Shown one piece after another: positions 53,927 through 63,522 of a stretch of 64,000 nucleotides of DNA. Source of the DNA: Companilactobacillus kimchiensis (GTDB taxonomy: Bacteria > Bacillota > Bacilli > Lactobacillales > Lactobacillaceae); assembly GCF_001438805.1 (NCBI RefSeq), contig NZ_JQCF01000007.1, forward strand, positions 62,001-126,000, in the 5' to 3' direction. The position numbers and the translations under genes were made by a program. Under the pieces are notes generated by a model. That model saw nothing but the letters and a program-made list of their open reading frames with translations. It was not told where the DNA came from and searched no databases. Positions within the stretch are counted from its first letter, which is position 1. The number at the start of each line of letters is the position of its first letter.

Positions 53927-54052
53927 CAGAGTGTGATTTATTAGGGAAGCTGTAATTCATTTTAAAACTACTGACGATATAGGCGGTGGCTTTAAAATGA
54001 ATTACACATAGACAACTTCTTCAGGAGCTGTCCGCCCAAGTTTCACTCTCTG
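53927..54052 (+). other. Candidate structured RNA directly upstream of pheS
   Basis: AGAGTG (53928-53933) pairs with CACTCT (54044-54049). A perfect 16-bp stem joins 53951-53966 and 53991-54006. GGCGG in its 24-base loop (53982-53986) can pair with CCGCC (54032-54036) to form a pseudoknot. The 3' end is a few bases before the pheS Shine-Dalgarno (AGGAGG at 54057-54062), so folding could affect translation. Confidence 0.6.
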
Positions 54053-54067
54053 AATTAGGAGGAAAAT

Positions 54068-55114
54068 ATGTCATTAAATGATACGTTAAAGAACCTAAGA
54101 GAAAATGGTATTGACGAAGCCAAGCGTGCCGAAAGACTTCAAGAATTAAATGACCTAAGAGTTAATCTTTTGGGTAAGAAGGGTCCAATTACTAAGGCAT
54201 TACGTGGAATGAAAGATGTTCCTGCTGAAGAACGTCCTGAAATTGGTACTTTGGCTAATAATGTTAAGAATGATATTCAAGCTGCTATTGAAGAAAAGAT
54301 GTCAGAGCTTAATGACAAGTTGGTTGCCAAAAAGCTTGAAGATGAAAAAATTGATGTAACTTTACCTGCTACCAAACAAGTTCAAGGAACAAGACATATC
54401 TTGAATCAAACGATTGAAGATATTGAACAATTCTTTATTGGTTTGGGTTATGAAGTGGCTCCAGGTTATGAAGTTGAAGAAGATCACTATAACTTTGAAC
54501 GTCTAAATATCCCTAAGAATCATCCTGCTCGTGATATGCAAGATACTTTCTATTTGTCTGATGAACTATTGATGAGAACTCAAACGTCAGCTCAAGAAGG
54601 CCGTGATATGGAAGAACACGACTTTTCAAATGGTCCTTTGAAGATGATCTCACCCGGAGTTGTTTACCGTCGTGATGATGATGATGCAACACACTCACAT
54701 CAATTCCACCAAATCGAAGGTTTGGTAGTTGATAAAAACATTAGTATGGCCGATTTGAAGGGTACTCTGGATGCCCTTTGCCGACACGTCTTTGGAGAGA
54801 ATCGTGAGATCCGTTTCCGTCCCAGTTATTTCCCATTTACTGAACCATCAGTTGAAGTTGATGTTTCATGTTTCAACTGTGGTGGTGAAGGTTGTCGTAT
54901 CTGTAAGTACACTGGTTGGATCGAAGTCCTCGGTGCGGGATTAACTCACCCTAATGTTTTGAAGATGTCAGGAATTGATCCACAAGTATACAGTGGTATG
55001 GCCTTTGGTCTTGGACCAGAACGTTTTGCAATGCTTAAATACGGAGTAAATGACATTCGTGATTTCTACTTAAACGATGTTAGATTCCTCGAACAATTCA
55101 AAGGAGTAAATTAA
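54068..55114 (+). CDS. pheS: Phenylalanyl-tRNA synthetase alpha subunit
   Basis: 348 residues. An N-terminal coiled coil binds tRNA. The class II core has motif 2 [27 protein letters not shown] (52% of it visible here as [10 protein letters not shown]) and motif 3 [18 protein letters not shown] CxxC pair ([13 protein letters not shown]) is typical of the bacterial subunit. Forms an alpha2beta2 enzyme with PheT, 4 bases downstream. Confidence 0.96.
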   Translation: MSLNDTLKNLRENGIDEAKRAERLQELNDLRVNLLGKKGPITKALRGMKDVPAEERPEIGTLANNVKNDIQAAIEEKMSELNDKLVAKKLEDEKIDVTLPATKQVQGTRHILNQTIEDIEQFFIGLGYEVAPGYEVEEDHYNFERLNIPKNHPARDMQDTFYLSDELLMRTQTSAQEGRDMEEHDFSNGPLKMISPGVVYRRDDDDATHSHQFHQIEGLVVDKNISMADLKGTLDALCRHVFGENREIRFRPSYFPFTEPSVEVDVSCFNCGGEGCRICKYTGWIEVLGAGLTHPNVLKMSGIDPQVYSGMAFGLGPERFAMLKYGVNDIRDFYLNDVRFLEQFKGVN

Positions 55115-55118
55115 GATA

Positions 55119-57524
55119 ATGAAAATTTCTGTCAATTGGTTAAAAGAATATATTCCTGTTACACACACAGTTGAAGAGATGGCCGATAAGGTTTCTCTAA
55201 CTGGTATCGAATCTGGTCCAGTTAACTTAGGTGAAGAATTAACTAACCTAGTTGTCGGTCATATTACTAGCATTACTCCTCATCCTGATTCAGATCATCT
55301 AAAAGTTTGCCAAGTTGATGTTGGTGAAGATACTGATATTCAAATTGTCTGCGGTGCTCCCAATGTGGCTGAAGGTCAATATGTGATTGTTGCTTTGCAT
55401 GGTGCACATTTACCTGATGGCATCAAAATCAAGCGTGGCAAATTACGTGGTCAAGAATCAAATGGTATGATCTGTGGACTTGACGAAGTAGGGGTTCCTG
55501 CTAAATATATGCCTAAAGAATTTGAAAATGGTATTTATGTCTTTGACGAACCTCAAACACCAGGAGCCGAAGTTTATGATCTTCTTGGTCTGAAAGACAA
55601 GATGGTTGATATGGATATTACACCTAACCGTGCTGATACTTTAGGTATGCGTGGTGCTGCTTGGGAAATTGGTGCAACTTATGATGAAAAACCAACTTTC
55701 AAACAACCAGAATTAGATAATAGTAAAATTTCTGACAGCCAAGATGTTACAGCTGAAGTTACTGAAAAAGAATTAGTTCCAGACTACTTGCTACGTGAAT
55801 TAAAAGGCATCAAGGTTGGTAAGAGTCCACTTTGGATGCAAAGAAGATTGTGGAATCAAAATATTCGTCCAGTTAATAGCGTGGTTGATGCTGCAAATTA
55901 TGTCATGATCGAGTATGGCCAACCCATTCAAGCTTATGATCTTGATAAATTACAAACTAAGGCTATTACAGTCAAATTGGCTCACAATGGTGACAAATTA
56001 GACTTAGCTGACGAAACCAAAGTTCTTGATAAAAATGATTTGGTAATTGCTGCAGGTGATCAGATTCTTGGATTAGCAGGAGTTATGAATGGTTCTGTTG
56101 CCGCAGTTGATGAAAATACGACGAATGTGTTACTTGAAGCTGGTGTTTTCGATGGTGCTTCTGTTCGTAAAGCTGCTCAAAGACATGATCTTCGTGGCGA
56201 TGACTCTAATCGTTTTGAAAAAGGTGTTGATAATGGCATTGTTGATGAAGCACTTGTTCGTGCAACACAATTAGTTGATCAATTTACCGAGGCTAAAGAA
56301 ATCTCCAATGTAATTACCGGTAACTTTACTAAAGCTGAACCAACTGTTATCAAGGGTGACTTCTCACACATTAATCACTTGATGGGTCTAAACCTATCGA
56401 ATGATGAAATTACCAAGATTTTGAAACGTTTGGGCTTTGAAGTAGCCGCTGCAGGTGATGCTTTGACTGTTACTATTCCCACTCGTCGTTGGGATATGAG
56501 TATTGAGGCCGATGTTGTTGAGGAAGTTAACCGGATTTATGGTTACGAAAATCTACCAAATACTTTGCCAGCCGGTATGGAAACTAGGGGTGGCTACAGT
56601 AAGAAACGTGAATTTAGTAATAAGTTACGTAATATTCTTTTAGGTGCTGGATTAGATGAAGTTATCAATTTCTCACTGCTCAGCAAGCAAGATGTTGAAG
56701 ATTTCAATACCATCCAAACTGAATATACAAAATTGTTACATCCAATGACTGAAGATCATGAATATTTACGCAATAGTTTGATTCCTGGTTTAGTTCGTAA
56801 TGTGGCTTACAACCAAGCACGTAAGAATAATGATATTGGTATTTTTGAACAAGCTCGTATTTTTGATCGTCCAACTGATCAAGATCGTCCAAATGAAGTA
56901 GAATACATCTCTGGTGCCGTAAGTGGCAATGTGGTTGCTGATTCATGGAATACTGAAGCGCAACAAGCTGATTTCTACTATGTTAAAGGCTTAGTTGAAG
57001 AGATGCTTGCGTTTACTAATTCTGACGCTGAATTTACTTTTGTGGCAACGGATGAATATGATAATCTTCATCCTGGGCAAACAGCTAAGGTCTTGGCAAA
57101 TGGTCAAGTTATTGGATTTATTGGTAAATTACATCCTAACTATCAAAAGGCTCATGCGGTTGCTGAAACTTTTGTTTTTGAATTGAATATCGATTTACTA
57201 TTTGGTTTAAATAAGAAGAATGTCAAGGCTCAAAGCGCTCCTAAGTATCCATCAATTAGTCGGGATCTTGCCATTTTAGTTGAAAAAGATGTTGAAAATG
57301 GCCAATTAGTTGCTGACATCTTTGCCAATGGTGGAAAATACTTGAGGGATGTTAATATTTTCGATGTTTACCAAGGTAAAAATCTTAAACCAAACCACAA
57401 GTCACTGGGTTACCATCTAGAATTCCTGAACCCTAATGATACTTTGACGGATGAAGAAGTTGAAAAGGCATTTACTTTGGTTAAAGACAGTTTGGTTCAA
57501 AAATTTAATGTGGAAATTAGATAA
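55119..57524 (+). CDS. pheT: Phenylalanyl-tRNA synthetase beta subunit
   Basis: 801 residues, full length. Domains in order: B1 and EMAP-like B2 ([12 protein letters not shown]), B3/B4 editing domain (DITPNRADTLGMRG; RHDLRGDDSNRFEKGVD), B5 (YGYENLPNTLP), the pseudo-catalytic core and the C-terminal anticodon-binding B8 (AQSAPKYPSISRDLAILV). The editing-domain segments look normal, unlike ThrS in this window. Ribosome site AAGGAG. Confidence 0.96.
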   Translation: MKISVNWLKEYIPVTHTVEEMADKVSLTGIESGPVNLGEELTNLVVGHITSITPHPDSDHLKVCQVDVGEDTDIQIVCGAPNVAEGQYVIVALHGAHLPDGIKIKRGKLRGQESNGMICGLDEVGVPAKYMPKEFENGIYVFDEPQTPGAEVYDLLGLKDKMVDMDITPNRADTLGMRGAAWEIGATYDEKPTFKQPELDNSKISDSQDVTAEVTEKELVPDYLLRELKGIKVGKSPLWMQRRLWNQNIRPVNSVVDAANYVMIEYGQPIQAYDLDKLQTKAITVKLAHNGDKLDLADETKVLDKNDLVIAAGDQILGLAGVMNGSVAAVDENTTNVLLEAGVFDGASVRKAAQRHDLRGDDSNRFEKGVDNGIVDEALVRATQLVDQFTEAKEISNVITGNFTKAEPTVIKGDFSHINHLMGLNLSNDEITKILKRLGFEVAAAGDALTVTIPTRRWDMSIEADVVEEVNRIYGYENLPNTLPAGMETRGGYSKKREFSNKLRNILLGAGLDEVINFSLLSKQDVEDFNTIQTEYTKLLHPMTEDHEYLRNSLIPGLVRNVAYNQARKNNDIGIFEQARIFDRPTDQDRPNEVEYISGAVSGNVVADSWNTEAQQADFYYVKGLVEEMLAFTNSDAEFTFVATDEYDNLHPGQTAKVLANGQVIGFIGKLHPNYQKAHAVAETFVFELNIDLLFGLNKKNVKAQSAPKYPSISRDLAILVEKDVENGQLVADIFANGGKYLRDVNIFDVYQGKNLKPNHKSLGYHLEFLNPNDTLTDEEVEKAFTLVKDSLVQKFNVEIR

Positions 57525-57539
57525 TTATTCCGAAACTAA

Positions 57540-57548
57540 TGGTATAAT
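57540..57548 (+). promoter_or_regulatory. Extended -10 promoter of mltG
   Basis: TGGTATAAT (57540-57548) matches an extended -10 (TGnTATAAT). No clear -35 is seen. It is 30 bases before the mltG start. Confidence 0.55.
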
Positions 57549-57577
57549 TCTAATAAATTAACTCGGGAGGCTGTGTC

Positions 57578-58726
57578 TTGGGCCAAAAGGATGATAAAAA
57601 AGAAGCATTGAAGCAGGAATCAACTGATAAAATAAAAAGTCGTGCCGAAGAACGAACAGTCGCAAATCATATTGCGTACTGGATTGTCGGCGTGATTGCT
57701 GTTTTAGCAGTAGTTGTTGCTATCATTGGCTTTAATTATGTAAATAGTTCATTGCAACCATATAATGCTAATAGTAAAGAAGATATTGTCGTAAAGATTC
57801 CTATCGGTGCTTCTAGCAAGGAAATTGCTAAAACGCTTGAGAAAGATAAGATCATTAAGAGTGCCAGTGTCTTTAATTTCTATATCAAGGCACAAAACTA
57901 CAATGATTTCCAAGCCGGCTACTATACCTTTAGACAGTCAATGGATATGAGCGCGGTTGTAAAACAACTGCAGAAGAATGGTAGTGCTGAGCCAACGGGT
58001 AAAGCAACTGATTCGGTACTTGTACGTGAAGGTGTCACTATCGATGAGATCGGTGATCAAATTCAAAAGAGCACTAGTTTCAAGAAGTCTGACTTCTTAA
58101 AATTGATGAAGAATGAAGCTTATTTGAAACAGCTTCAAAAGAAATATCCAGAATTATTGGATTCTTCAATGGCTAAGAAAAATGTCAGATACCATTTGGA
58201 AGGATATCTATTCCCAGCTACTTATGGTGTTTATAAAGGTTTGACATTGAAGCAACTCGTTAACCAAATGGTCGAAAAAGAGAACGATGAAATGCAACCT
58301 TACTTTGAAACTATCAAAGAAAAAGGCTATACAGTTCAAGAAATTCTTACTTTGGCTTCATTAGTTGAACGTGAAGGTGTTACAAACTCTGATCGTAAGA
58401 AGATTGCGGGAGTATTCTTTAACCGTATTGCAATTGATATGCCAATACAATCTGATATTTCGGTTATGTACGCTTTGAACAAGCATAAGTTAAGTCTTAC
58501 GAATAAAGATACTAGTGTGAAATCACCATACAATTTGTATAAAAACAAAGGTTATGGTCCTGGACCATTCAATACTCCAAGTTTACAATCAATCGAGGCT
58601 ACTTTGAACCCATCAGATAGGGATCAAAATTATCTATACTTTGTTGCCAACTTGAAGACTGGTAAGGTATATTATTCACATACACTTGAAGAACATGAAA
58701 ATAGGAATTCTTCTTTAGGTCAATAA
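57578..58726 (+). CDS. mltG: Endolytic transglycosylase MltG (YceG-like)
   Basis: 382 residues. A cytoplasmic tail (about 1-33) and one membrane helix (about 34-56) precede the LysM-like and YceG catalytic domains. The catalytic Glu is in LASLVEREG, with PIQSDISVMYAL and GPGPFNTPSLQSIEATLNP later. It cuts nascent glycan strands and limits chain length. TTG start 7 bases after GGGAGG. A 17-bp terminator follows. Confidence 0.94.
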   Translation: MGQKDDKKEALKQESTDKIKSRAEERTVANHIAYWIVGVIAVLAVVVAIIGFNYVNSSLQPYNANSKEDIVVKIPIGASSKEIAKTLEKDKIIKSASVFNFYIKAQNYNDFQAGYYTFRQSMDMSAVVKQLQKNGSAEPTGKATDSVLVREGVTIDEIGDQIQKSTSFKKSDFLKLMKNEAYLKQLQKKYPELLDSSMAKKNVRYHLEGYLFPATYGVYKGLTLKQLVNQMVEKENDEMQPYFETIKEKGYTVQEILTLASLVEREGVTNSDRKKIAGVFFNRIAIDMPIQSDISVMYALNKHKLSLTNKDTSVKSPYNLYKNKGYGPGPFNTPSLQSIEATLNPSDRDQNYLYFVANLKTGKVYYSHTLEEHENRNSSLGQ

Positions 58727-58747
58727 TGTATAATTGTATATAATAAT

Positions 58748-58785
58748 AAATGTCATCTAGTCAAACTTGATTAGATGACATTTTG
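58748..58785 (+). terminator. Terminator of mltG
   Basis: Arms 58748-58764 and 58767-58783 form a 17-bp stem with one wobble, then T. Confidence 0.8.
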
Positions 58786-58827
58786 AAATTAAAATAAATA
58801 TGAATTTTTAAAAAGGAAGTTATAAAA

Positions 58828-59304
58828 ATGGCAGACAGAAGTTATCCAATGACAGCAGCAGGCAAGAAAAAGTTGGAAGCAGAACTAGAAGATTTAAAAA
58901 AGGTTAAACGTCCAGAAATTATTAACCGTATCAAGATTGCTAGAGGTTTTGGTGATTTATCTGAAAACTCAGAATATACATCTGCTAAGGATGAACAAAG
59001 TGTGATCGAATCAGATATTTCTAAACATATTGAACAAATTCAATATGCTAAGGTTATCGATGCTGATGAAGTAGCTGATGATGAAATTTCAATTGGTAAG
59101 AAAGTTACTGTTCAAGAAGACGGAGAAGATCCTGATGAATATACAATCGTGGGTGCTTCTGAATCTGACCCCGATACAGGTATGATCTCAAACGATTCAC
59201 CAATTGCTAAGGCTTTAATTGGTAAGCACGTGGGTGACGTGGTAACTGTTGAAACACCTGTTGGCAGTTATGATGTAACAATTAAGGCCGTTGAAGTTGC
59301 TTAA
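58828..59304 (+). CDS. greA: Transcription elongation factor GreA
   Basis: 158 residues. The N-terminal antiparallel coiled coil carries the acidic tip (GDLSENSEY) that inserts into the RNA polymerase secondary channel to stimulate cleavage of backtracked RNA. The C-terminal FKBP-like domain has DPDTGMISNDSPIAKALIGK. Ribosome site AAAAGGAAG. Gene order mltG-greA is common in Lactobacillales. Confidence 0.97.
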   Translation: MADRSYPMTAAGKKKLEAELEDLKKVKRPEIINRIKIARGFGDLSENSEYTSAKDEQSVIESDISKHIEQIQYAKVIDADEVADDEISIGKKVTVQEDGEDPDEYTIVGASESDPDTGMISNDSPIAKALIGKHVGDVVTVETPVGSYDVTIKAVEVA

Positions 59305-59355
59305 TGAAGACGTTTTCTGCTATGTTTAACCTAGTAAATTATTGAGGTGAACATT

Positions 59356-59652
59356 ATGAAAATCGAAATAACTCCTAAAGCTGATCAATGGTTTAAAGAA
59401 GAGTTGGACTTAGTACCCGGTGATGGTGTACATTTTTATGGTAAAGTTTATGGAAAGACAATGGTTCATGAGGGTTTTTCAATCGCTATGCGGAAGGAAA
59501 AACCGATTGATCCAGAGTCAATTACAGTTATTGATGGTGTTTCATACTATATAACTGACAGTGACACATGGTTTTTTGCCAGATATGATCTGTTAGTTGA
59601 GTATGATCCTGACCTTGATGGCCCGAAGTATATTTTTAAATCGAATGAATAA
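59356..59652 (+). CDS. HesB/YneR family protein without the Fe-S cysteines
   Basis: 98 residues with a HesB-like beta fold (MKIEITPKADQWFKEEL; YYITDSDTWFFARYDLLVEYD). None of the three cysteines that hold Fe-S in IscA is present: the protein has no cysteine at all, as in the YneR branch, so an Fe-S scaffold role is unlikely. ATG 59356 is 7 bases after GAGGTG; an upstream GTG (59347) lies in the ribosome site. Confidence 0.85.
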   Translation: MKIEITPKADQWFKEELDLVPGDGVHFYGKVYGKTMVHEGFSIAMRKEKPIDPESITVIDGVSYYITDSDTWFFARYDLLVEYDPDLDGPKYIFKSNE

Positions 59653-59677
59653 TTGTTCGTTTTTTTGAAGGATAAAT

Positions 59678-61786
59678 ATGAGAAGAATACTGGATATATT
59701 AAAGAAAAGAACAGGTAGTCAAGCGAAGTCTACTATTCCCTTTCGTCTAAACCTGCTTTTTTTTATTGTCTTTGTTCTATTCGCAATGTTAGTCGCACAA
59801 CTTGCCTATTTACAGATCGTTTATGGTGGCAAATTCCAAGCTGAAGTTGATCGAACAGATAAGACAGTAATGACAGGCAACGTTCCGCGTGGGATGATCT
59901 ATGATTCAAAGGGTAGACTATTGGTTGGAAATTCGACTTCAAATGCAATCACTTATACCAAGAGTGGAAGTGTTAAATCGAGTGATATTTATACAATTGC
60001 TAGTCGTTTGACGAAGTATATGACTGTGGAAACAACAGATTTAACAGATCGAGATAAAGCAGATTATATTTTGGCTGCCCCTAATAAATCGGCTCAAGTC
60101 GTTAAGCAAATGCCTAAGTCAGATCGACTTGACGCTAACGGTGATGCGTTATCTAATACTAAGATCTATGCCAATGAAGTTAAGTATCTTGAAAAACAAG
60201 GAATTCATTTGGATGATAAAGATTTGCAACGTGCAACTTTATTTAAGAAAATGAGTGCTGCTTATTCATTATCGACAGTATTTTTGAAGGATAAGAATCT
60301 AACGGACAAAGAAATTGCTGAAGTTAGTGAACATTTAACTGAATTACCAGGTATCAGTATTGGTAGTAACTGGGATCGTGAATATCCGCAAGGTAAGTCT
60401 ATTGCCAGTATCATTGGTGGTGTATCGACTGAACAACAAGGTATTCCAGATGATGAGATCAATTCTATGTTAGCTGCTGGTTATTCACGTAATGACCGTG
60501 TGGGAACTAGTTACCTAGAAAAAAATTATGAATCAATTCTTTCTGGGACAAAGAGTCAACGTCAAGTTCAAGTTGGCTCTAATAATCAGATCAAGAAGAG
60601 TACGGTTTTATATAAGGGTCAAAAGGGTGGAAATCTTAACCTAACTATTGATTCTAAGTTCCAAAAGATGGTTCAAGATGATTTGAATGCTGAGTATAGT
60701 TCTGCTAAAGCTGCTGGTATTACTCAATATTCTGATGGTGCTTATGCGGTTGTAACGAATCCTAAGACTGGAGCTGTTTTAGCTATGGCCGGGATTCACA
60801 ATGACCCTAAGACGGGGGAAACCTCTGAAGATGCTTTGGGTGTTATCAATAGAACCTTCGTTATGGGATCTGCCGTTAAAGGTGCCACAGTTCTGGGTGC
60901 TTTGATGGATGGGGTTATTACTCCTGAAAACAATACCCAAAATGATGATCCGATTTACTTACCTGGATCTCCAGTTAAGAAATCTGTTTATCCAGCTGGT
61001 ACTTTTGGAAGCTTAGGTGCCGTTCAGGCTCTCCAATTTTCATCCAATATTTATATGATGAATTTGGCGATGAAGGAAGGACATGCTAAGTATGTTCCAA
61101 ATACTAGTATGGTAATGGATCCCAATATCTTCTCAACCTTACGTGGCTACTTTAGCCAATTTGGTTTAGGTGTTAAGACCGGAATTGATATCTCTGGTGA
61201 AACTAAGGGTATTGAAGGTTCAACAACTACTAGTGATGGTAAGTTAAAGACTGGTTCGGCACTGGATTTGTCTTATGGAAACTACGATGCCTATACTTTA
61301 ATTGAAATGGCACAATATATTTCAACTATTGCAAATGGTGGTTATCGTTTGAAGCCATATGTGGTGCAATCAATTCAAAAGACTAAAGATGATGGAACTA
61401 AAGGTGCTTATACATCTGTTACGAAACCATCTGTTTTAAACAAGATTGATGCTAATCAGGATGATTTGGATGTTGTTAGAAAAGGTATGTATGCGGCTGT
61501 TCATGGTAGTGGTTATTGGACCACAGCAACTAAGTTAGCTGATCTTACACCGGCTGTAGCTGCTAAAACAGGTACTGCACAGTCATTCTACTATGATCCT
61601 GATAATCCGAGTTCTGATCCTCCAGAAACAATTACTACTAGTTTGGTAAGTTTTGGACCTTACGATGATCCTAATGTAGCAATGGCTATCGTGTTCCCGA
61701 ACCTTACAAGTGAGAACGGAAGTTACCCTAATATCCTTGCACATCAGATTTATACAGATTACTATAAAATTACAGGTCAGAAATAA
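59678..61786 (+). CDS. Class B penicillin-binding protein (PBP2b-type transpeptidase)
   Basis: 702 residues. One membrane anchor (about 25-48), a dimerisation domain (NVPRGMIYDSKGR) and a transpeptidase domain: SAVK (SxxK, in MGSAVKGATVLG), SSN (SxN) and KTGTAQ. No PASTA domain is present, consistent with a PBP2b-type enzyme rather than PBP2x. It crosslinks peptidoglycan at the septum or in elongation. Ribosome site GAAGGA. Confidence 0.93.
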   Translation: MRRILDILKKRTGSQAKSTIPFRLNLLFFIVFVLFAMLVAQLAYLQIVYGGKFQAEVDRTDKTVMTGNVPRGMIYDSKGRLLVGNSTSNAITYTKSGSVKSSDIYTIASRLTKYMTVETTDLTDRDKADYILAAPNKSAQVVKQMPKSDRLDANGDALSNTKIYANEVKYLEKQGIHLDDKDLQRATLFKKMSAAYSLSTVFLKDKNLTDKEIAEVSEHLTELPGISIGSNWDREYPQGKSIASIIGGVSTEQQGIPDDEINSMLAAGYSRNDRVGTSYLEKNYESILSGTKSQRQVQVGSNNQIKKSTVLYKGQKGGNLNLTIDSKFQKMVQDDLNAEYSSAKAAGITQYSDGAYAVVTNPKTGAVLAMAGIHNDPKTGETSEDALGVINRTFVMGSAVKGATVLGALMDGVITPENNTQNDDPIYLPGSPVKKSVYPAGTFGSLGAVQALQFSSNIYMMNLAMKEGHAKYVPNTSMVMDPNIFSTLRGYFSQFGLGVKTGIDISGETKGIEGSTTTSDGKLKTGSALDLSYGNYDAYTLIEMAQYISTIANGGYRLKPYVVQSIQKTKDDGTKGAYTSVTKPSVLNKIDANQDDLDVVRKGMYAAVHGSGYWTTATKLADLTPAVAAKTGTAQSFYYDPDNPSSDPPETITTSLVSFGPYDDPNVAMAIVFPNLTSENGSYPNILAHQIYTDYYKITGQK

Positions 61787-61873
61787 TCTGAATTTAACCT
61801 TTTAAAATATGCAAAAAAATGATATATTTAATTAGTTGAATTTAGTTTAGTTTTATGAAAGGATGTTCCCAAT

Positions 61874-62023
61874 ATGAGAGTAAATATAACATTGGAATGT
61901 ACTTCATGTCATGAACGTACATATCTAACAAACAAAAGCAAACGTAACAGTCCCGATCGTCTAGAACTTAAGAAATATTGTCCTCGCGAACGTACAGTTA
62001 CATTGCACCGTGAAACAAAATAA
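61874..62023 (+). CDS. rpmG: 50S ribosomal protein L33
   Basis: 49 residues, [20 protein letters not shown] at the N-terminus and [15 protein letters not shown] at the end. The first CxxC is kept but the second is reduced to a single Cys (CPRE), giving three cysteines, as in one of the L33 forms of lactobacilli. The gene has GAAAGGATG upstream and a terminator starting in its stop codon. Confidence 0.95.
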   Translation: MRVNITLECTSCHERTYLTNKSKRNSPDRLELKKYCPRERTVTLHRETK

Positions 62024-62055
62024 ACAACAGGTTAAAATCCCTGTTGTTTTTTTTT
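62022..62055 (+). terminator. Terminator of rpmG
   Basis: Arms AAACAACAGG (62022-62031) and CCTGTTGTTT (62040-62049) followed by a run of T. Confidence 0.9.
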
Positions 62056-62071
62056 ACTAGGGAGTGATTAG

Positions 62072-62641
62072 TTGGATAAGGTAAGCTTTAGAAAAAAGCA
62101 GATCGATCTCGTAAGTGAATTTATGAAATCTGATAAGGCACAAAAAGAAATCAACGACCTTTATTCGCAATTATTTGATGATCCTGATTTTCAAACTGCG
62201 CCCAGTATAGGTATTACTTTAAGTATGAATGATGAAATTCCTACATTTCCAATTATTAACCAATGTTTTGAAATGGAGAAGGAAGTTTATATTCCAAAAA
62301 CTTTTTCAGATCATTCAATGACTTTTATTAGATATACTAAAGATACTGAATTAGAAGAGAGTGCTTTCGGTGTCAGGGAACCCAAAGAGTATCAAGATAA
62401 TGTTATGGATCCCCCTGATTTAATGATCGTACCTGGGTTGGCCTATTCAGAAGACAAGAATCGTCTTGGTTTCGGAGCTGGTTATTTTGATCGATATCTG
62501 GCAAAGTATCCGACGAAAACAATTTCCTTAGCGTTATCTAAACAATATTACACAGATACGCCTTGGCCAGTCTACGTTTTGGATAAACCGATCGATAAGA
62601 TCATCGTGTCAAAGGACAAAGCAGATGCAGATATTCAATAG
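62072..62641 (+). CDS. 5-formyltetrahydrofolate cyclo-ligase
   Basis: 189 residues. It converts 5-formyl-THF to methenyl-THF with ATP. The C-terminal GFGAGYFDRYLAKYP is the diagnostic ATP/substrate motif, and PDLMIVPGLAYSEDKNRLG precedes it. The N-terminal basic RKKQID differs slightly from the usual R(K)xxR. TTG start after GGGAGTGATTAG. It overlaps the rhomboid gene by 17 bases, as in the Bacillus yqgN-yqgP-yqgQ-glcK order. Confidence 0.92.
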   Translation: MDKVSFRKKQIDLVSEFMKSDKAQKEINDLYSQLFDDPDFQTAPSIGITLSMNDEIPTFPIINQCFEMEKEVYIPKTFSDHSMTFIRYTKDTELEESAFGVREPKEYQDNVMDPPDLMIVPGLAYSEDKNRLGFGAGYFDRYLAKYPTKTISLALSKQYYTDTPWPVYVLDKPIDKIIVSKDKADADIQ

Positions 62642-63302
62642 ACAGAGTAAATCATATGTAACTTGGTTTCTGTTAGCTGTCACGGTTGGAGTTTTCTTAG
62701 TGGAAACATTGATCGGTGGCTCACAGAATATTAGTGTTTTGATCAAAATGGGTGCCAAAACTAATGCCCTGATTCAAGATGGTCAATGGTGGCGTCTCAT
62801 TACGCCAATGTTTTTACATATTGGCATCTTTCATATTTTTATGAATGGGTTTACACTGTTATATGTTGGTCAAGTATTAGAGCCAATGATTGGTCATTGG
62901 CGCTTTTTCATAATTTACTTGTTAAGCGGTATTATGGGCAATTTAGCAAGCTTTGCTTTTGGAGCTGGTAATGTCGTTTCGGCTGGTGCCAGTACTTCCC
63001 TGTTTGGAATGTTTGCAGCATTTCTAGCATTAGCTTTGATTTATCGTGAAAATCGTTTTTTGACTGAACTTGGTAAAAGTTTCTTAGGTCTAATTGTTAT
63101 TAATTTAATAATGGATCTGACCATGACTGGTATTGATATATGGGGTCATGTCGGTGGTGCTGTTGGTGGTTTACTCCTAGGTTATGCCCTAGGATTACCA
63201 GGCATCAAACGTCCCCAAATGATTTTTAGAATATTGGCTGTAGTGTTAGCTGTCGTTATTTCTTATTATATGTATACAAAGGGTATGGTAGTTTATGGAT
63301 AA
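62625..63302 (+). CDS. Rhomboid family intramembrane serine protease
   Basis: 225 residues, six to seven membrane helices. The catalytic dyad is Ser in SAGASTSLFGM (GxSx) and His in DIWGHVGGAVGG; the loop MFLHIGIFHIFMNG is typical. It is much shorter than Bacillus GluP, lacking its N-terminal domain and C-terminal TPR, so it is a minimal rhomboid. Substrate unknown. Confidence 0.92.
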   Translation: MQIFNRQSKSYVTWFLLAVTVGVFLVETLIGGSQNISVLIKMGAKTNALIQDGQWWRLITPMFLHIGIFHIFMNGFTLLYVGQVLEPMIGHWRFFIIYLLSGIMGNLASFAFGAGNVVSAGASTSLFGMFAAFLALALIYRENRFLTELGKSFLGLIVINLIMDLTMTGIDIWGHVGGAVGGLLLGYALGLPGIKRPQMIFRILAVVLAVVISYYMYTKGMVVYG

Positions 63303-63522
63303 TATGATGAGCTTTAGAACCCTATACGACGTACAACAGTTGCTCAAACGATATGGGACTTATGTTCACCTTGGCAAAAGGATGTGGGACATAGAGTTGA
63401 TGTTTATTGAAGTTAAGCGCTTGTACGAAGGTGGAATGATCGACAAAAAGACTTTCATAGATGCTCAATTAGTCTTAAAAGCGGAGCATAGAAAAGAAGA
63501 AGAAAAGGACAGATCAAAGTGA
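63295..63522 (+). CDS. yqgQ: YqgQ family protein (DUF910)
   Basis: 75 residues, all helical (LYDVQQLLKRYGTYVHLGKRMWDIELM..EVKRLYEGGMIDKKTF), matching YqgQ, a small presumed nucleic-acid-binding protein located before glcK. Overlaps rhomboid by 8 bases; start could also be ATG 63304 or 63307. Its stop overlaps the glucokinase start. Confidence 0.88.
   Translation: MDNMMSFRTLYDVQQLLKRYGTYVHLGKRMWDIELMFIEVKRLYEGGMIDKKTFIDAQLVLKAEHRKEEEKDRSK

Noticed and set aside
53967-53990. Hammerhead-like CTGACGA in the loop of the pheS upstream element
   Set aside because: It matches CUGANGA, but the required GAAA box and the three-stem arrangement are missing.
59356-59652. IscA-type Fe-S carrier
   Set aside because: The protein has no cysteine, so only the fold relationship to HesB/YneR is supported.
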